Positions 9,893 to 16,930 of a stretch of DNA of 16,930 nucleotides are shown in pieces; the stretch's first letter is position 1; the number at the start of each line of letters is the position of its first letter. The position numbers and the translations under genes are program-made. The DNA is from Paraglomus occultum (Eukaryota > Glomeromycota > Glomeromycetes > Paraglomerales > Paraglomeraceae). The stretch spans positions 1 to 16,930 of the forward strand of contig CAJVPJ010000774.1 of the NCBI GenBank assembly GCA_910592205.1. The letters run 5' to 3'. The notes under the pieces were generated by a model. It had not been told where the DNA came from. It worked only from the letters and a program-made list of their open reading frames with translations, and did not search any database.

Positions 9893-12808
9893 ATGACTTT
9901 TCCTCCTCCAGGACCTGAAAACCAAACCAAAACAAAAAGAGAAAAGACAACCAATATGCCTAGATATCCGAGACCAAGTGTGAAGAGAAAGAGACCTCCT
10001 CCCAACAAAGAACCATTTACAATACCAAAAGATCCATATCCCTTTGATAAACAATATCATTATCCCTTTTGCTTTCCAGGAATCGCAGGGGAAGAAGAAG
10101 ATTCGGACTGTCAACCATGTAAAAGACTTTGGAGAATGCAGGGAGATATGTACGAAGCAAAGAATCGACAAAAAGATAATCTTTATTATAACCATGCTAC
10201 GGCTTGGAGGGAATATCGTGACGGCACAAATTCATGGGACCAGATAGTAGAAGCATATGATCCAAAACACCCAAGTCAAGACCATTATGTTTATAAAACC
10301 TATAGAGACAAATATCGGGAAGCGGTTCTACAACGAATTAAGGAAGTGGATGAATATTTCGCAATTAAACGCGGTCAAATAAACCAGCATTATAATGGCA
10401 AAGATTATACCGTAAAATGGAACTCCGAAGGTATCCAAATCGATGAACAAAAGCTTACCTGGTTTCAGATCAAAAGAAACCAACGGCAACTTGCCCGACG
10501 ATATAAAAAAGCAACATCGATTATTTTTGATTTCCGAGGCCCATATGCGCGATGTTGGTGTCCACAAATACCTGAATTAATATTGAACGACGATGAAGAA
10601 TGCGAAAAATGTCGCCAGATGGTAATTAATACCGCGATTATTGGTTTAATTGCTAAGGAGCAATGGATCAAAGAGAAGAAAATCCACCCTTGGTTCACGC
10701 CGATTGAAACACGAAATTTGACTTGGCAAAAAACGGCAATACCCGGACCATTCGAAGTACAACTATTATCTAAAGATGCCGTCCTCCCAACTAAAGCATA
10801 TAATAAAGACGCAGCTTGGGATATTTACGCTGCGGAAGATGCTAGACCCAATCAGAACGGAGTATTACGTATACCAACACATATCAAACTTAGGTATTCT
10901 CCAGGACATTACGGACAGCTTCTGACCAAATCGTCACAAGGGGAAAGAGGAGAAATAGTACTAGCAGGAGTATTGGATGAAGGGTTTACAGGGGAAATAC
11001 AGGTCTTAGTGACCCGAGTATTACATCCGGAAGAGTTTCGAATCACGAAAGGAATGAAAATAGCACAACTGGTTATACATTCAGCTCCCAGAGTAGATAT
11101 CGACGGGTTAACAGACACATTATCGATTAGAGGAAAGAAAGGATTTGGATCATCAGATCCTAAACGAATACAGATTATTGAAACAAATAGTGTCCAATAC
11201 ATATTGAGTATTCAACAAGACAAGGATGAGAAAAAGACTGCTGAAATAGACAAGTTGAAAAAGCAGTACCAGGATATATTCATACCAGAAACTGAGTCTC
11301 AAGGAATGACTATAAAAGGAACAACTATCTCGGGATTTGAGCATAAAATATTCCTAACTGATTATACGCCAATTAAACAACGCGTACGACCACTAGCACC
11401 GATAAAAGCTGAATATTTAGAAAAAGAGATACAAACGATGTTAGATAAGAATATTATTCGAAAATGTCCACAAGGAAGAGTGTCTTGGGCATCGCCAATA
11501 GTTATTGTAGGCAAAAGAGGCGGAAAGATGCGAATGTGCGTTGATTATCGACAACTTAATGATGTAACGATAAAAGATCCGCATCCCTTACCCAACATAC
11601 AGGAAATGATCGATAAAATGGGGAAAGCACAATATTTTACTACGCTCGATTTGGCTAGTGGATATTGGCAAGTAAAAATGTTCCCAGCACACCGGAAATA
11701 TACAGCCTTTATATGCCCTTTTGGACATTATTCCTTTAATGTAATGCCATTCGGACTGTGTAACGCGCCGGCAACATTCCAAAGTATGATGGAAACAATA
11801 TTATTAGGATTTCGAGCGAAATTCTGTGAAGTATATTTAGATGATATCATTATATTTTCTGCTACATGGGAAGAACATCTCCATCATATTCAACAAATAT
11901 TCCAGAGGCTTCGAGAATATGGCGTAGTACTCAAAGAATCCAAATGTCATTTCGGAAAACAAGAGACCGAATATTTAGGATTTATGCTCACACCAGACGG
12001 ATATCGCACATTAGATCGGATTGTCAAATCCGTCCAAAACTTCGAGAATAAATCGATTGGTGAAAAGGTCGACAAAAAGTTTGTACAGAGTTTCCTTGGG
12101 ACTTGTGGATACTATATGAAATTCATTAAAGATTACGCGACGATCGCAAAACCCTTGTCAGCCTTTACTCGTGACAAGAAGAAATGGAGAGAACCAGCGC
12201 CACCTGGTACACGACGAAAATGGATATATCATGAAGAAGAAAACGATTTTAGATGGGGTCAAGCGCAGTACGACGCGTTCGAAAAATTGAAAGAAATACT
12301 GGCGAAAACTACAGAAGATGGAGGTGTCCGCCTCCAGTACCCTCAGAAACGATGGCAATATGTAGTAAGGACAGACGCTTCGAAGCAAGGAATTGGAGCA
12401 GCGTTACTACAAATCGATCCAAGAGATAACCAAGAATGGATATTACAATATCGAAGTAGAGTATTTCGACCGGCTGAGGAAGGTTATGATATGCATGAGA
12501 AGGAAGCGCTAGCCATTTTTTGGGCATGTAAACATTGGTTCTACCAATACCTGTATGGCGCAAAGTTCAAGTTATATACAGACCACCATTCATTGATACA
12601 AGCATTCGGAAAGCGGGATAAGTCATGCGGAGAAAGAGTACGTCTCTGGGCACTTCAATTATCCGATTTACAATATGATATCATACATGTTGAAGGAAAA
12701 CGGAACGGATTAGCTGACTGGCTATCACGAAATCCGTTGGCAGTGGAGCAAGATATTGAGGAAGAAGATATGCCATTCGTTAAATTGCCGCCATCAAACC
12801 AAAATTAG
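9893..12808 (+). CDS. pol: Retrotransposon Pol: dUTPase - reverse transcriptase - RNase H
   Basis: 971 aa, no internal stop. Residues 1-280 are unrecognised, Pro/Lys-rich at the start, with two cysteine clusters: C60-x12-C73-x2-C76 and C221-x-C223-x13-C237-x2-C240. Residues about 285-425 are a trimeric dUTPase with five motifs: DAAWDIYA (306-313), GQLLTKSSQG (341-350), GVLDEGFTGE (359-368, catalytic Asp 362, Phe where Tyr is usual), KGMKIAQLV (386-394), RGKKGFGSS (413-421). RT spans about 490-700: FTTLDLASGYWQ (Asp586) and YLDD (648-651). RNase H spans about 820-946: TDAS (Asp828), Glu871, YTDHHS (Asp897), ADWLSR (Asp942). Role: copies element RNA to DNA, with dUTPase hydrolysing dUTP to limit uracil in cDNA. 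No protease domain is seen between the cysteine region and dUTPase. The ATG at 9893 is the first after the A51 run; the same frame is closed by TAG at 9821. Confidence 0.95.
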   Translation: MTFPPPGPENQTKTKREKTTNMPRYPRPSVKRKRPPPNKEPFTIPKDPYPFDKQYHYPFCFPGIAGEEEDSDCQPCKRLWRMQGDMYEAKNRQKDNLYYNHATAWREYRDGTNSWDQIVEAYDPKHPSQDHYVYKTYRDKYREAVLQRIKEVDEYFAIKRGQINQHYNGKDYTVKWNSEGIQIDEQKLTWFQIKRNQRQLARRYKKATSIIFDFRGPYARCWCPQIPELILNDDEECEKCRQMVINTAIIGLIAKEQWIKEKKIHPWFTPIETRNLTWQKTAIPGPFEVQLLSKDAVLPTKAYNKDAAWDIYAAEDARPNQNGVLRIPTHIKLRYSPGHYGQLLTKSSQGERGEIVLAGVLDEGFTGEIQVLVTRVLHPEEFRITKGMKIAQLVIHSAPRVDIDGLTDTLSIRGKKGFGSSDPKRIQIIETNSVQYILSIQQDKDEKKTAEIDKLKKQYQDIFIPETESQGMTIKGTTISGFEHKIFLTDYTPIKQRVRPLAPIKAEYLEKEIQTMLDKNIIRKCPQGRVSWASPIVIVGKRGGKMRMCVDYRQLNDVTIKDPHPLPNIQEMIDKMGKAQYFTTLDLASGYWQVKMFPAHRKYTAFICPFGHYSFNVMPFGLCNAPATFQSMMETILLGFRAKFCEVYLDDIIIFSATWEEHLHHIQQIFQRLREYGVVLKESKCHFGKQETEYLGFMLTPDGYRTLDRIVKSVQNFENKSIGEKVDKKFVQSFLGTCGYYMKFIKDYATIAKPLSAFTRDKKKWREPAPPGTRRKWIYHEEENDFRWGQAQYDAFEKLKEILAKTTEDGGVRLQYPQKRWQYVVRTDASKQGIGAALLQIDPRDNQEWILQYRSRVFRPAEEGYDMHEKEALAIFWACKHWFYQYLYGAKFKLYTDHHSLIQAFGKRDKSCGERVRLWALQLSDLQYDIIHVEGKRNGLADWLSRNPLAVEQDIEEEDMPFVKLPPSNQN

Positions 12809-13013
12809 ACCACTTACGAAATCATGGGTTAGAGACACTGAACTGCGTAGCAATGCAATATTGATCTACCCAAACCTTCAGTGGATAGCTTATGAGTGTC
12901 TCCCAGGATAGGCGATAGTGGGTTAGCAAAATATATAAAGGCTATCAATTCCCTCAATTACACGGATAAATCAACCAAAATCTTATCAAACGGAAGTTAC
13001 TATACCATTCAAC
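12809..13013 (+). other. 205-nt spacer between Pol and integrase ORFs
   Basis: Non-coding in all frames; the integrase frame is closed by a TAA at about 12934, so Pol and integrase are not one broken ORF separated by a single point mutation. It contains a TATATAAAG box. An intron joining the two ORFs is not excluded but no clear donor/acceptor pair stands out. Confidence 0.6.
12932..12940 (+). promoter_or_regulatory. TATA box candidate upstream of the integrase ORF
   Basis: TATATAAAG, 74 nt before the integrase ATG. A similar TATATAAAC precedes the third ORF. This hints that internal ORFs may have their own promoters, but in AT-rich DNA such boxes also arise by chance. Confidence 0.35.
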
Positions 13014-14306
13014 ATGAACAACGAACAATATCAACAAATAGTTAACGTCTTATCATATCCCGCACAAAGGCATCCAGTCCGAATTAGAAGACAAGCGCAA
13101 GAGTATGAACTAGAAAATGACATGTTAATGCGAATCTGGAAGAATGAATGGAAAACGGTGATTAAGAGAGACCAAATGAACGATCTACTTTATTACGTGC
13201 ATAACCATCCTATGGCCGGACATTTCGGTAAAGAACGAACTCTGATGAAACTACAAGAAAGTTTTTGGTGGCCGCGTATGGAAGACGATGTCAATAGATA
13301 TATTGATAAGTGTGAGAATTGCCAACGAGAAAAGAAAGCGAAAAGATCTGAACCATTACGACCCATACCAATCACAGGATTGTTCGAACATTGGGGTATA
13401 GACCTGGTTGGTCCAGTAAATACTTCAAAGAACGGACATACCTACATGATAGTGGCCATCGATTATTTTTCCAAATGGGCCGAGGTAGCAGCATTATCTA
13501 CTAAAGATGCGAGTAGCGTAGTTGCCTTTGTTACTAGGCGTATAATATGTCGACACGGTATACCTAGCGAAATCACAACAGACAACGGTGCCGAATTCGT
13601 TAACTCACAATTCGAATCGTTATGCAAAAAGAATCGTATAAAACAGATCAAAACAACGCCGTACCACCCACAAGGAAATGGACTAGTGGAAAGATACAAT
13701 CAAACACTAGTGCGGACGTTACGTAAAATCCTCGATGGAGGACTAACGGAGTGGGATAATTTCATAGCACCCGCCACGTTCGCATACAACACCTCCGTTC
13801 AATCAAGTACTAAGAGTACCCCATATTACCTTGCGTACGGTAAGGAAGCTCGAACGCCTGACAAAGCCTTGTATACCGATAAGGGAAGTCCCGACGACAT
13901 AGAATATAGAATCGGTCAAATAATATCGTTGAATAGTGACAGACAACGAGTCAGTAAACGCTTGGTGCAACAACAAATACGCCAGAAAAGACACTACGAC
14001 GCTAAAATACAAGAAGGACCATACCGACCCGGAGACATTGTGTGGCTAGATCAGCCAGCGGAAGGACAGTGGCAGGAAAAACTAGAATTGCGTGCCTATG
14101 GACCTTATGAGATCGTCAGAAGAAACCGAAATGGGAAATACAAAATACGTCATAAAAATACTGGTAACACAGTCGATAAATGGATTCATGGCGATAAATT
14201 ATTCAAAGCAGTAGAAGATTCTTGGTGGAAAAACGAACCAGTAGTTGCCATCGAGTACGATCCAGAGAGACATAAACCGTACGATTTTCCCCCGCTTCAA
14301 GGATAA
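13014..14306 (+). CDS. int: Retrotransposon integrase, Ty3/gypsy type
   Basis: 430 aa, no internal stop. Inserts the element's cDNA into host DNA. The N-terminal zinc-binding HHCC is H65 and H70 (HPMAGHFGK) with C100 and C103 (KCENCQREKK). The catalytic core has D130 (WGIDLVGP), D190 (TTDNGAEF) and E226 (HPQGNGLVERYN); the 35 residues between D190 and E226 give the DD35E spacing. The C-terminal GPY/F module starts at 363 (YGPYEIVRR) and the protein stops shortly after, with no chromodomain. In most gypsy elements integrase is the C-terminal part of a continuous Pol; here it is a free-standing ORF starting 205 nt after the RNase H stop in another frame. All catalytic residues are intact, so it may be active if expressed from its own transcript, by splicing, or by reinitiation. 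Confidence 0.95.
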   Translation: MNNEQYQQIVNVLSYPAQRHPVRIRRQAQEYELENDMLMRIWKNEWKTVIKRDQMNDLLYYVHNHPMAGHFGKERTLMKLQESFWWPRMEDDVNRYIDKCENCQREKKAKRSEPLRPIPITGLFEHWGIDLVGPVNTSKNGHTYMIVAIDYFSKWAEVAALSTKDASSVVAFVTRRIICRHGIPSEITTDNGAEFVNSQFESLCKKNRIKQIKTTPYHPQGNGLVERYNQTLVRTLRKILDGGLTEWDNFIAPATFAYNTSVQSSTKSTPYYLAYGKEARTPDKALYTDKGSPDDIEYRIGQIISLNSDRQRVSKRLVQQQIRQKRHYDAKIQEGPYRPGDIVWLDQPAEGQWQEKLELRAYGPYEIVRRNRNGKYKIRHKNTGNTVDKWIHGDKLFKAVEDSWWKNEPVVAIEYDPERHKPYDFPPLQG

Positions 14307-14873
14307 TATTGTATAAAATCCAAACTCCAAAGACTCATCACCTGAGGATAAGGGAATCAATATCAATCATTGGAGCAAATCATGTGGTAATAGAAATAAT
14401 CTGTGAAAATCTTGCCTTTCTTGTAACGCGAAGCGCGAACAGGATAAACCGTTAGGTGAAGCACCGCGGGACCCTTGGGCAAGGCCGGCTAGTATACAGT
14501 GAAAACGATCCAAAGTGAATTACGTGAATGTTGTCATACCCTAACTTATATTACTGGATTAACTCCGATACCTGTCTTCGGCCAGGGCCAGCATTTGCTG
14601 TGAATGAGTATAAACTAAGAAATTTTATTCCCTTGCCGAAAAAATATTATAAAATAAAAAATTTTCAGAAATAAATATTATATTTATGAGGTCCGACTTG
14701 GAATATTTTCCAAGGAAGGATAGGATGGGCGGACGAGTAATCGGAGCAACCCACATGACACATATAGATACACAATTTTAAATTTAAGTTATTACGTCAG
14801 CAAATGGAATATTAGCCAGAATTAGATTTTCACTTTTATTCTCTATATTTGGTGAAATTACAGAATAATAAGA

Positions 14874-15416
14874 ATGGAGAATTATCAATTGATAGTATAT
14901 CTCTTAGTGAGACAAATTTCATGCGATAAGAAGGTAACGAAAAAGAAGACGCCGGAACAATAATTATTGGAAGACGGGTGGCTGACATCGATACTGGGCA
15001 AAAGTCAGATCCGACAGCGCTGTTTAAAAGACGAATGGCAGCGTCCGTGCATAGTCACTACGCGATTGGAAGAATCTGAAATTGGGAAACCATCAGCGGA
15101 CAAATATCTATTTGGAAACTGGCTTAAATAACGCGGAATAATATTTGCGTTCTTGGAAGGATTGGGAACCCTGAGGATGATCGACGACTATTATTCTAAA
15201 TGTTTATGTTGGAAGAAACTTCTACGATATCAAGATCCAAAACTGTCCCGGACTGGTGCATCATACATCTGCTTAGGATAGCAAGAGGAACCAATCTAGA
15301 TATTCGCAAAAAACGCGCAGTGATACAGTGACGAATCAGCGACAAAAAAGTCTAAATTTAATTACCGGATGTACGACAGATTATCACGACTTGCTCTCAT
15401 AATCTTATACGCGTAG
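14874..15416 (+). pseudogene. Possible decayed ORF inside the element
   Basis: From ATG 14874 one frame gives protein-like sequence (for example MENYQLIVYLLVRQI and EIGKPSADKYLFGNWLK) interrupted by in-frame stops at 14961 (TAA), 15129 (TAA), 15279 (TAG), 15297 (TAG) and 15321 (TGA), ending at TAG 15414-15416. The open runs of 29, 55 and 49 codons are longer than expected in such AT-rich DNA, and all five stops could have come from CAA, CAG or CGA by C-to-T change. No family is recognised. Against it: Pol and integrase on the same element carry no stops, so selective decay here needs an explanation; it may be non-coding. Confidence 0.25.
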
Positions 15417-15632
15417 GGTTGAGAATATCCTTAGGAAGTAAATAGATGACGCTTTATTAAGATATCGGGAGTACTGACGGGCGTATACTTATGGGACTAA
15501 GAATAGAATGCTTGTCTATTGGTACCCGCGGGAGTCAAGGCGTCCGCCTGATGCTTAGTAATCCTACTGTTTATCTATCTTACGAATATTCTTATTACGG
15601 GGCTCAAAGTGGAATAAACAATCTCTGGAAGA

Positions 15633-15641
15633 TATATAAAC
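15633..15641 (+). promoter_or_regulatory. TATA box candidate upstream of the third ORF
   Basis: TATATAAAC about 129 nt before the ATG at 15770, followed by a C/T-rich stretch (15641-15672) of the kind often found near fungal transcription starts. Confidence 0.35.
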
Positions 15642-15769
15642 ACCACTTCCCTCCCTCTCCTGCCTTTATCTCCAGCTAGAGTCAAGATAGGACGACAATT
15701 AGCAAACCCAAAGCAAATTAAATTCTCACTTGATTACAACCTCTAGATTACTATTCTCTAAAAACACTC

Positions 15770-16318
15770 ATGCCACACATCCATGGATTCTTGGACAACA
15801 CTACCTTCGACTACCTCTCGACCATTGAAGACTACGAGACCTTCCAGGACCGTTTTATCTTCGGAAAAGAAGAACAAAAACTGTGGGAAAAGGGAGAAAT
15901 ATTCGACATCGAACAATCGCCAGAGGAAGAAGACATTACCGCCTTCCTACGACTCAGATCCACACGATACTGGATCATCCCATACCGTACAACCATTTTC
16001 GCGGTCATCTCAAAAAAGAGCGGCCTCCCTGTTTGTTGGACTACCCGAAGAAAAGTCCACGACCATCTCCAGGAAGAGGCCGAAGGGGATGAAAACTTTA
16101 CCCTTCCATACGACGGAGCCTACGCAAAGTATGTGCAGTGGAAGTACGAGCGGGATTATCGCGACGGAAGACGATACGAATTATTCGAGGCTGTGGAACG
16201 ACACTCCCTGGAGTACCAACTACCCCTTTATGGGAATACCAGGTTCGGGGATAAATTTCGGCAAATCATTTGCTGGAATCACGTCGTCGCACGAGAATTC
16301 GAACCTCCCTTCAATTGA
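15770..16318 (+). CDS. Third ORF of the element, unknown function
   Basis: 182 aa (MPHIHGFLDNTTFDYLSTIE...), not recognised. It is rich in acidic and aromatic residues, with no signal peptide, membrane helix, Cys/His zinc motif or catalytic signature, so it is not an envelope protein despite its env-like position between integrase and the 3' LTR. The amino-acid composition (Tyr, Phe, Trp, Glu, Arg) looks like a folded protein, whereas the overlapping frame is Ser/Thr/Pro-rich over the same bases, which suggests this frame is the main coding one here. It ends at TGA 16316-16318, where the neighbouring frame continues with protein-like sequence for 166 codons, so the true product may extend by a +1 shift, a splice, or a lost base. 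The ATG is the first after a TATA-like box. Confidence 0.55.
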   Translation: MPHIHGFLDNTTFDYLSTIEDYETFQDRFIFGKEEQKLWEKGEIFDIEQSPEEEDITAFLRLRSTRYWIIPYRTTIFAVISKKSGLPVCWTTRRKVHDHLQEEAEGDENFTLPYDGAYAKYVQWKYERDYRDGRRYELFEAVERHSLEYQLPLYGNTRFGDKFRQIICWNHVVAREFEPPFN

Positions 16319-16817
16319 TAATCTGGAACGAGTCAGTAGCACAGAAGTCGCGGAATGGGATATATGTATCGATAATGCAGAAGACGATAATATCCAATCC
16401 ACAGAAAGAGAGGACGAAGAGGTAGAAAAAATCCTAGAGGGCCACATACAGGATTTTTTGAAGAAATACGGTGAAGCAGAAAGAAGGGAAGCGTTGATTG
16501 AAGAAAAAGATACAGTCGCGGCGGATAAAGCGGAGTTAGAAATATATGTAGGAATGATTCAGGATTATATGAAAAGAAGGGGAGGAAATAGTGTATTCTA
16601 CATAGGAGAGAATTATTACAAAGAGGTGGAGACTTACCCTCAGATGTTGAATCGCTTAGATTCGATAGGTGGTGAACGAATACTAGAAGTGTTGGGCTTA
16701 AAATTAGAGATTGCGGGGCTAAGGGCTTTTCATTTTGAATTAGCTAATATGTATGGAAAGCTAATGAAGAAAATAGCTAAGAAAGAAAAAAGCTTTCAAG
16801 TTAAATTAGATATTTAA
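15783..16817 (+). CDS. Overlapping ORF with acidic coiled-coil-like C-terminal half
   Basis: 344 aa, in the +1 frame relative to the 182-aa ORF and overlapping it for 536 nt. The first 178 codons or so are Ser/Thr/Lys/Pro-rich and low in hydrophobics, like a shadow frame. From about 16319 the sequence changes: an acidic stretch (DNAEDDNIQSTEREDEEVEK), then Lys/Glu/Leu-rich, probably helical sequence (EGHIQDFLKKYGEAERREAL; LKLEIAGLRAFHFELANMYG) to TAA at 16815-16817, 28 nt before the polypurine tract. Most likely the C-terminal half belongs with the 182-aa ORF as one protein of about 350 residues broken or shifted near 16300. A truly dual-coding region is the alternative. No family recognised. 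Confidence 0.5.
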   Translation: MDSWTTLPSTTSRPLKTTRPSRTVLSSEKKNKNCGKREKYSTSNNRQRKKTLPPSYDSDPHDTGSSHTVQPFSRSSQKRAASLFVGLPEEKSTTISRKRPKGMKTLPFHTTEPTQSMCSGSTSGIIATEDDTNYSRLWNDTPWSTNYPFMGIPGSGINFGKSFAGITSSHENSNLPSIDNLERVSSTEVAEWDICIDNAEDDNIQSTEREDEEVEKILEGHIQDFLKKYGEAERREALIEEKDTVAADKAELEIYVGMIQDYMKRRGGNSVFYIGENYYKEVETYPQMLNRLDSIGGERILEVLGLKLEIAGLRAFHFELANMYGKLMKKIAKKEKSFQVKLDI

Positions 16818-16844
16818 ACTAGAAATCTTTTTCTTTTTTAATTC

Positions 16845-16853
16845 AGGGGGAGG
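16845..16853 (+). other. Polypurine tract
   Basis: AGGGGGAGG directly before TGTAAAC. In LTR elements an RNase H-resistant purine run immediately 5' of the 3' LTR primes plus-strand DNA. Position, strand and the following TG fit. Confidence 0.85.
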
Positions 16854-16930
16854 TGTAAACGGCCGATTTCGCTGTCTACCACGGAATTATTTGATTGGTC
16901 AAAAATTCCACCCCGAATATTTTGGATCGG
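16854..16930 (+). repeat. 3' LTR, first 77 nt (runs off the window)
   Basis: Begins TGTAAACGGCCGATTTCGC, directly after the polypurine tract, with the canonical TG end. No second copy of this sequence was found upstream in the window, so the 5' LTR is absent or beyond recognition on the left side of the element. Confidence 0.75.

Larger units (their letters stand above)
14307..15769 (+). other. 1.46-kb inter-ORF region of the element
   Basis: Lies between integrase and the third ORF. It has no long ORF; the longest intact frame (15491-15679, 62 aa) has no recognisable feature. It contains a GC-richer patch at about 14425-14500, an AT-rich patch at 14637-14690, a possible decayed frame (14874-15416, separate entry) and a TATATAAAC box. 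No internal LTR copy was seen. Confidence 0.5.
9880..16930 (+). mobile_element. Ty3/gypsy-type LTR retrotransposon with dUTPase, 5' LTR not seen
   Basis: One + strand element: dUTPase-RT-RNase H ORF, separate integrase ORF, an unknown 3' ORF, polypurine tract, start of 3' LTR. RNase H of the gypsy type, an HHCC-DD35E-GPY integrase and the protein order RT-RH-IN place it in Ty3/gypsy (Metaviridae). dUTPase-containing gypsy elements are known from some basidiomycete fungi. Missing from view: the 5' LTR, a tRNA primer-binding site, a Gag capsid, a CCHC knuckle and an aspartic protease active site (no D[ST]G in a protease context). The left edge is the A51 tract. The right LTR runs off the window, so target-site duplication and LTR identity cannot be judged. 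Confidence 0.85.

Noticed and set aside
9740-10195. 151-aa minus ORF with a poly-Phe run
   Set aside because: The poly-Phe is the complement of the A51 tract and the rest is the shadow of Pol.
14874-15416. Stop-codon reassignment (TAA/TAG as Gln) to explain the interrupted frame
   Set aside because: Pol, integrase, the reductase and the membrane protein all use TAA or TAG as normal ends and contain none internally.
15883-16092. 69-aa third-frame ORF inside the 3' ORF
   Set aside because: Arg/His/Pro-rich and entirely inside two longer frames; taken as a shadow, noted only as part of the multi-frame openness.

Overview
The window looks like a piece of an AT-rich fungal nuclear genome. The evidence is spliceosomal introns of about 75-310 nt with GTAAGT-type donors, a fungal-style Kv-beta-like aldo-keto reductase, a decayed Tc1/mariner copy and a large Ty3/gypsy-type element. 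An early-diverging (Mucoromycota/Glomeromycotina-like) fungus fits best, but that placement is inference from style and not from a match.

Layout. 1-731: remnant of a Tc1/mariner transposase on the + strand, broken by stops and at least one frameshift. 732-2221: no gene recognised. 2222-3822 (-): multi-exon gene for a four-helix membrane protein whose large loop is a tandem GGGNTPG[S/T] repeat. 3960-7217: about 3.3 kb with no recognisable gene, only small inverted repeats. 7218-9055 (-): a complete seven-exon aldo-keto reductase gene of 335 codons plus stop, including a 9-nt microexon. About 9303-9786 (+): fragments of a cysteine-rich, probably zinc-binding gene, divergent from the reductase and cut off by an A51 tract.

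9880-16930 (+): a Ty3/gypsy-type element that enters the window without a recognisable 5' LTR and leaves it inside a 3' LTR. It carries (i) a 971-aa protein with paired cysteine clusters, a complete trimeric-type dUTPase, reverse transcriptase and RNase H; (ii) a separate 430-aa integrase with HHCC, DD35E and GPY modules; (iii) a 1.46-kb stretch with a possible decayed reading frame; (iv) an unrecognised third ORF at the env position that overlaps another long open frame for 536 nt; and (v) a polypurine tract followed by an LTR starting TGTAAAC. No Gag, CCHC knuckle or aspartic protease motif is visible.

How the element would work (family knowledge): RT/RNase H copies the RNA, dUTPase would keep uracil out of the cDNA, and integrase inserts it. 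RT, RNase H, dUTPase and integrase all keep their key residues, so this copy looks young even though its 5' end and structural genes are not evident.
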